Assembly: GCF_041146395.1 (NCBI RefSeq)
Contig: NC_091010.1
Coordinates: 46,954,001-47,018,000, forward strand
Direction of reading: 5' to 3'
From: Eulemur rufifrons
Taxonomy: Eukaryota; Chordata; Mammalia; Primates; Lemuridae
Length of the DNA: 64,000 nucleotides
In this document: positions 62,480 to 64,000 of the stretch, piece by piece
Layout of the letters: each line of letters begins with the position of its first letter
Numbering within the stretch: the stretch's first letter is position 1
Translations under genes and position numbers: made by a program
The notes under the pieces: model-generated
The model's input: only the letters and a program-made list of their open reading frames with translations
Told to the model about the DNA's origin: nothing
Databases searched by the model: none

Positions 62480-62608
62480 TTTTTACTTTATTTTATTTTT
62501 GTAAAGACAGGGTCTTGCAATGTTGGCCAAACTGGTCTCAAGTGATTCTCTCACCTCGGCCTCCCATGTATCTGGGTTTACAGGTGAGTGCCACGGCACC
62601 TGGGTCCT
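62480..62608 (-). mobile_element. Diverged Alu monomer
   Basis: An antisense, Alu-monomer-like unit (GTAAAGACAGGGTCTTGCAA... CTCGGCCTCCC) without a second arm. Confidence 0.7.
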
Positions 62609-62720
62609 TAGCATATACCCTGACGACAACCCAGCAAGGCAGTTACTGTTATCCTTTGCTTATAAAGGAGGAAACTGAGGCTCCATGAAGTTAAGTTGCT
62701 TCCGTAGTCCTTCCCACACT
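62608..62720 (-). repeat. MIR SINE fragment (antisense)
   Basis: GTTATCCTTTGCTTATAAAGGAGGAAACTGAGGCTCCATGAAG is the antisense MIR core. Confidence 0.7.
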
Positions 62721-62799
62721 TCCCACACTTTAGTCGTTCCTATACCACTTTTTGTCATAATCTTTTACTCTCAGAAAACCATCATAATAATTCTTTTGG

Positions 62800-62930
62800 T
62801 TTCTGTGTTTTTGAGACAGGGTCTCACTATGTTGCCCAGGCTGACCTCAAACTCCTGTGCTAAATAGATCCTCCCACCTCGGCCCCCCGAGTATCTGGGA
62901 TTACAGGCATGTGCCACTGCAGCCAGCTCT
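62800..62930 (-). mobile_element. Alu monomer (FLAM-like)
   Basis: An antisense Alu left-arm monomer (TTTGAGACAGGGTCTCACTATGTTGCC start), about 200 bases from a similar monomer. Confidence 0.78.
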
Positions 62931-63467
62931 ATTATAATAATTCTTGACTAAAGGGCATACCACCTTTCTGTTTTTTAACATTTTTATTTACGTTTACTTA
63001 CCTTGGGTGTGGGCAGGAAGGGGTAGATGATGTGTGTTGCTGCAGTGACGGATGCACTGACGGCCCCGACTTCATCACAATGCAATGTGGCAACGTAGCA
63101 AAACTGCTCTTGTATCCCCTAGGAATATATACAAATAAAAAACAAAAAAATAAATTTACTCACTTTGTTTTTTAAGGGAAATACTGTACCACATCTATAA
63201 ATGCAAAAACAAATAGAGATTGCAATTCAGATGAGGTAATCTTTAAAATAAATACAAGGGAAACAAAACTGTTACTAAGTTCTACTTCTGAGCCTGAGGC
63301 CTACTCTCTAGTTGTTAGAAAGTGCAACTAGCCAGTGTTGGAAAGTTAAAACCAAAAGAAACGTTCTCCTTGATGTATTCAGAAGGATCTAAAGAAATTG
63401 ATAAGAGAATAGTGTTTTCACTAAGAAATATATTGCCCAGGCAGTGCATCACCCAAAATTGGCTCTG

Positions 63468-63803
<336 letters not shown>

Positions 63804-63854
63804 ATCGGCTCTGTACTACCTGAATTGTCCCAAGAAACATCTTGAGTACAGCTT

Positions 63855-63990
63855 GTGATTCTGAACCCATATTTTGGGAAGTACCTCATTTGTCCAAGAT
63901 ATCCCAGTGTATAAAGGGCAAAGCTAGGATTCGAACCACCACCTGCCAGGTTTCAAAGTCTTCCCATTGTGCTCTTTGCATTGTGGGCTC
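63855..63990 (-). repeat. MIR SINE fragment (antisense)
   Basis: GGCAAAGCTAGGATTCGAACCACC followed by TTCCCATTGTGCTCTTTGCATTG fits the 5' part of MIR in antisense. Confidence 0.6.
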
Positions 63991-64000
63991 CCCACTCAGC

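Overview
This is a window of a mammalian nuclear genome, most likely a strepsirrhine primate, with a lemur such as a mouse lemur as the best guess. The evidence is the large number of dimeric Alu SINEs. Their diagnostic variants (a long AT-rich linker between the two monomers and a 'cactcactctagcc' right-arm motif) differ from human Alus. A TTAA-flanked piggyBac-like MITE and a distinctive L1 3'UTR fit the same lineage. The organism call is an inference from repeats, not a database match.

The only clear functional gene is DNMBP (dynamin-binding protein, Tuba), on the minus strand. Reading from high to low coordinates: a CpG-island promoter with a probable non-coding exon 1 (about 56.8-57.45 kb); a roughly 29 kb first intron; the ATG-bearing exon (28248-28402); a 123-bp exon (24995-25117); and a 2007-bp exon (14816-16822). 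The reading phase is consistent across all three coding exons. Together they encode about 758 residues: four N-terminal SH3 domains, a long proline-containing linker and the start of a coiled coil. The DH (Rho GEF), BAR and C-terminal SH3 exons must lie beyond position 1. At the left edge (363 down to 1, minus strand) an ORF of at least 121 codons is open to the window boundary. It may be an alternative first exon for a short DNMBP isoform that lacks the N-terminal SH3 domains; this is a hypothesis.

The rest is introns and about 6.5 kb of upstream flank, largely interspersed repeats. These include about 20 Alu or Alu-monomer copies, many MIR and L2 remnants, several L1 fragments, MaLR and ERV-like LTRs, and a processed ATP5PD pseudogene with a 12-bp target-site duplication. 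There is also a 33-nt U2 snRNA fragment and a full-length dead mariner with TA flanks. A hAT transposon with an 8-bp target-site duplication carries an unusual 197-bp inverted duplication. A Tigger-like MITE and the 324-bp piggyBac-like MITE complete the set.

The most unusual structure is the inverted duplication inside the hAT element. An Alu-monomer-containing segment of its 3' part was copied in inverse orientation into its own transposase region, and the arms are about 95% identical. No CRISPR array, operon, tRNA, rRNA or prokaryotic system is present. I found no convincing wholly new system; the best leads are the edge ORF, the hAT inverted duplication and the piggyBac-like MITE.
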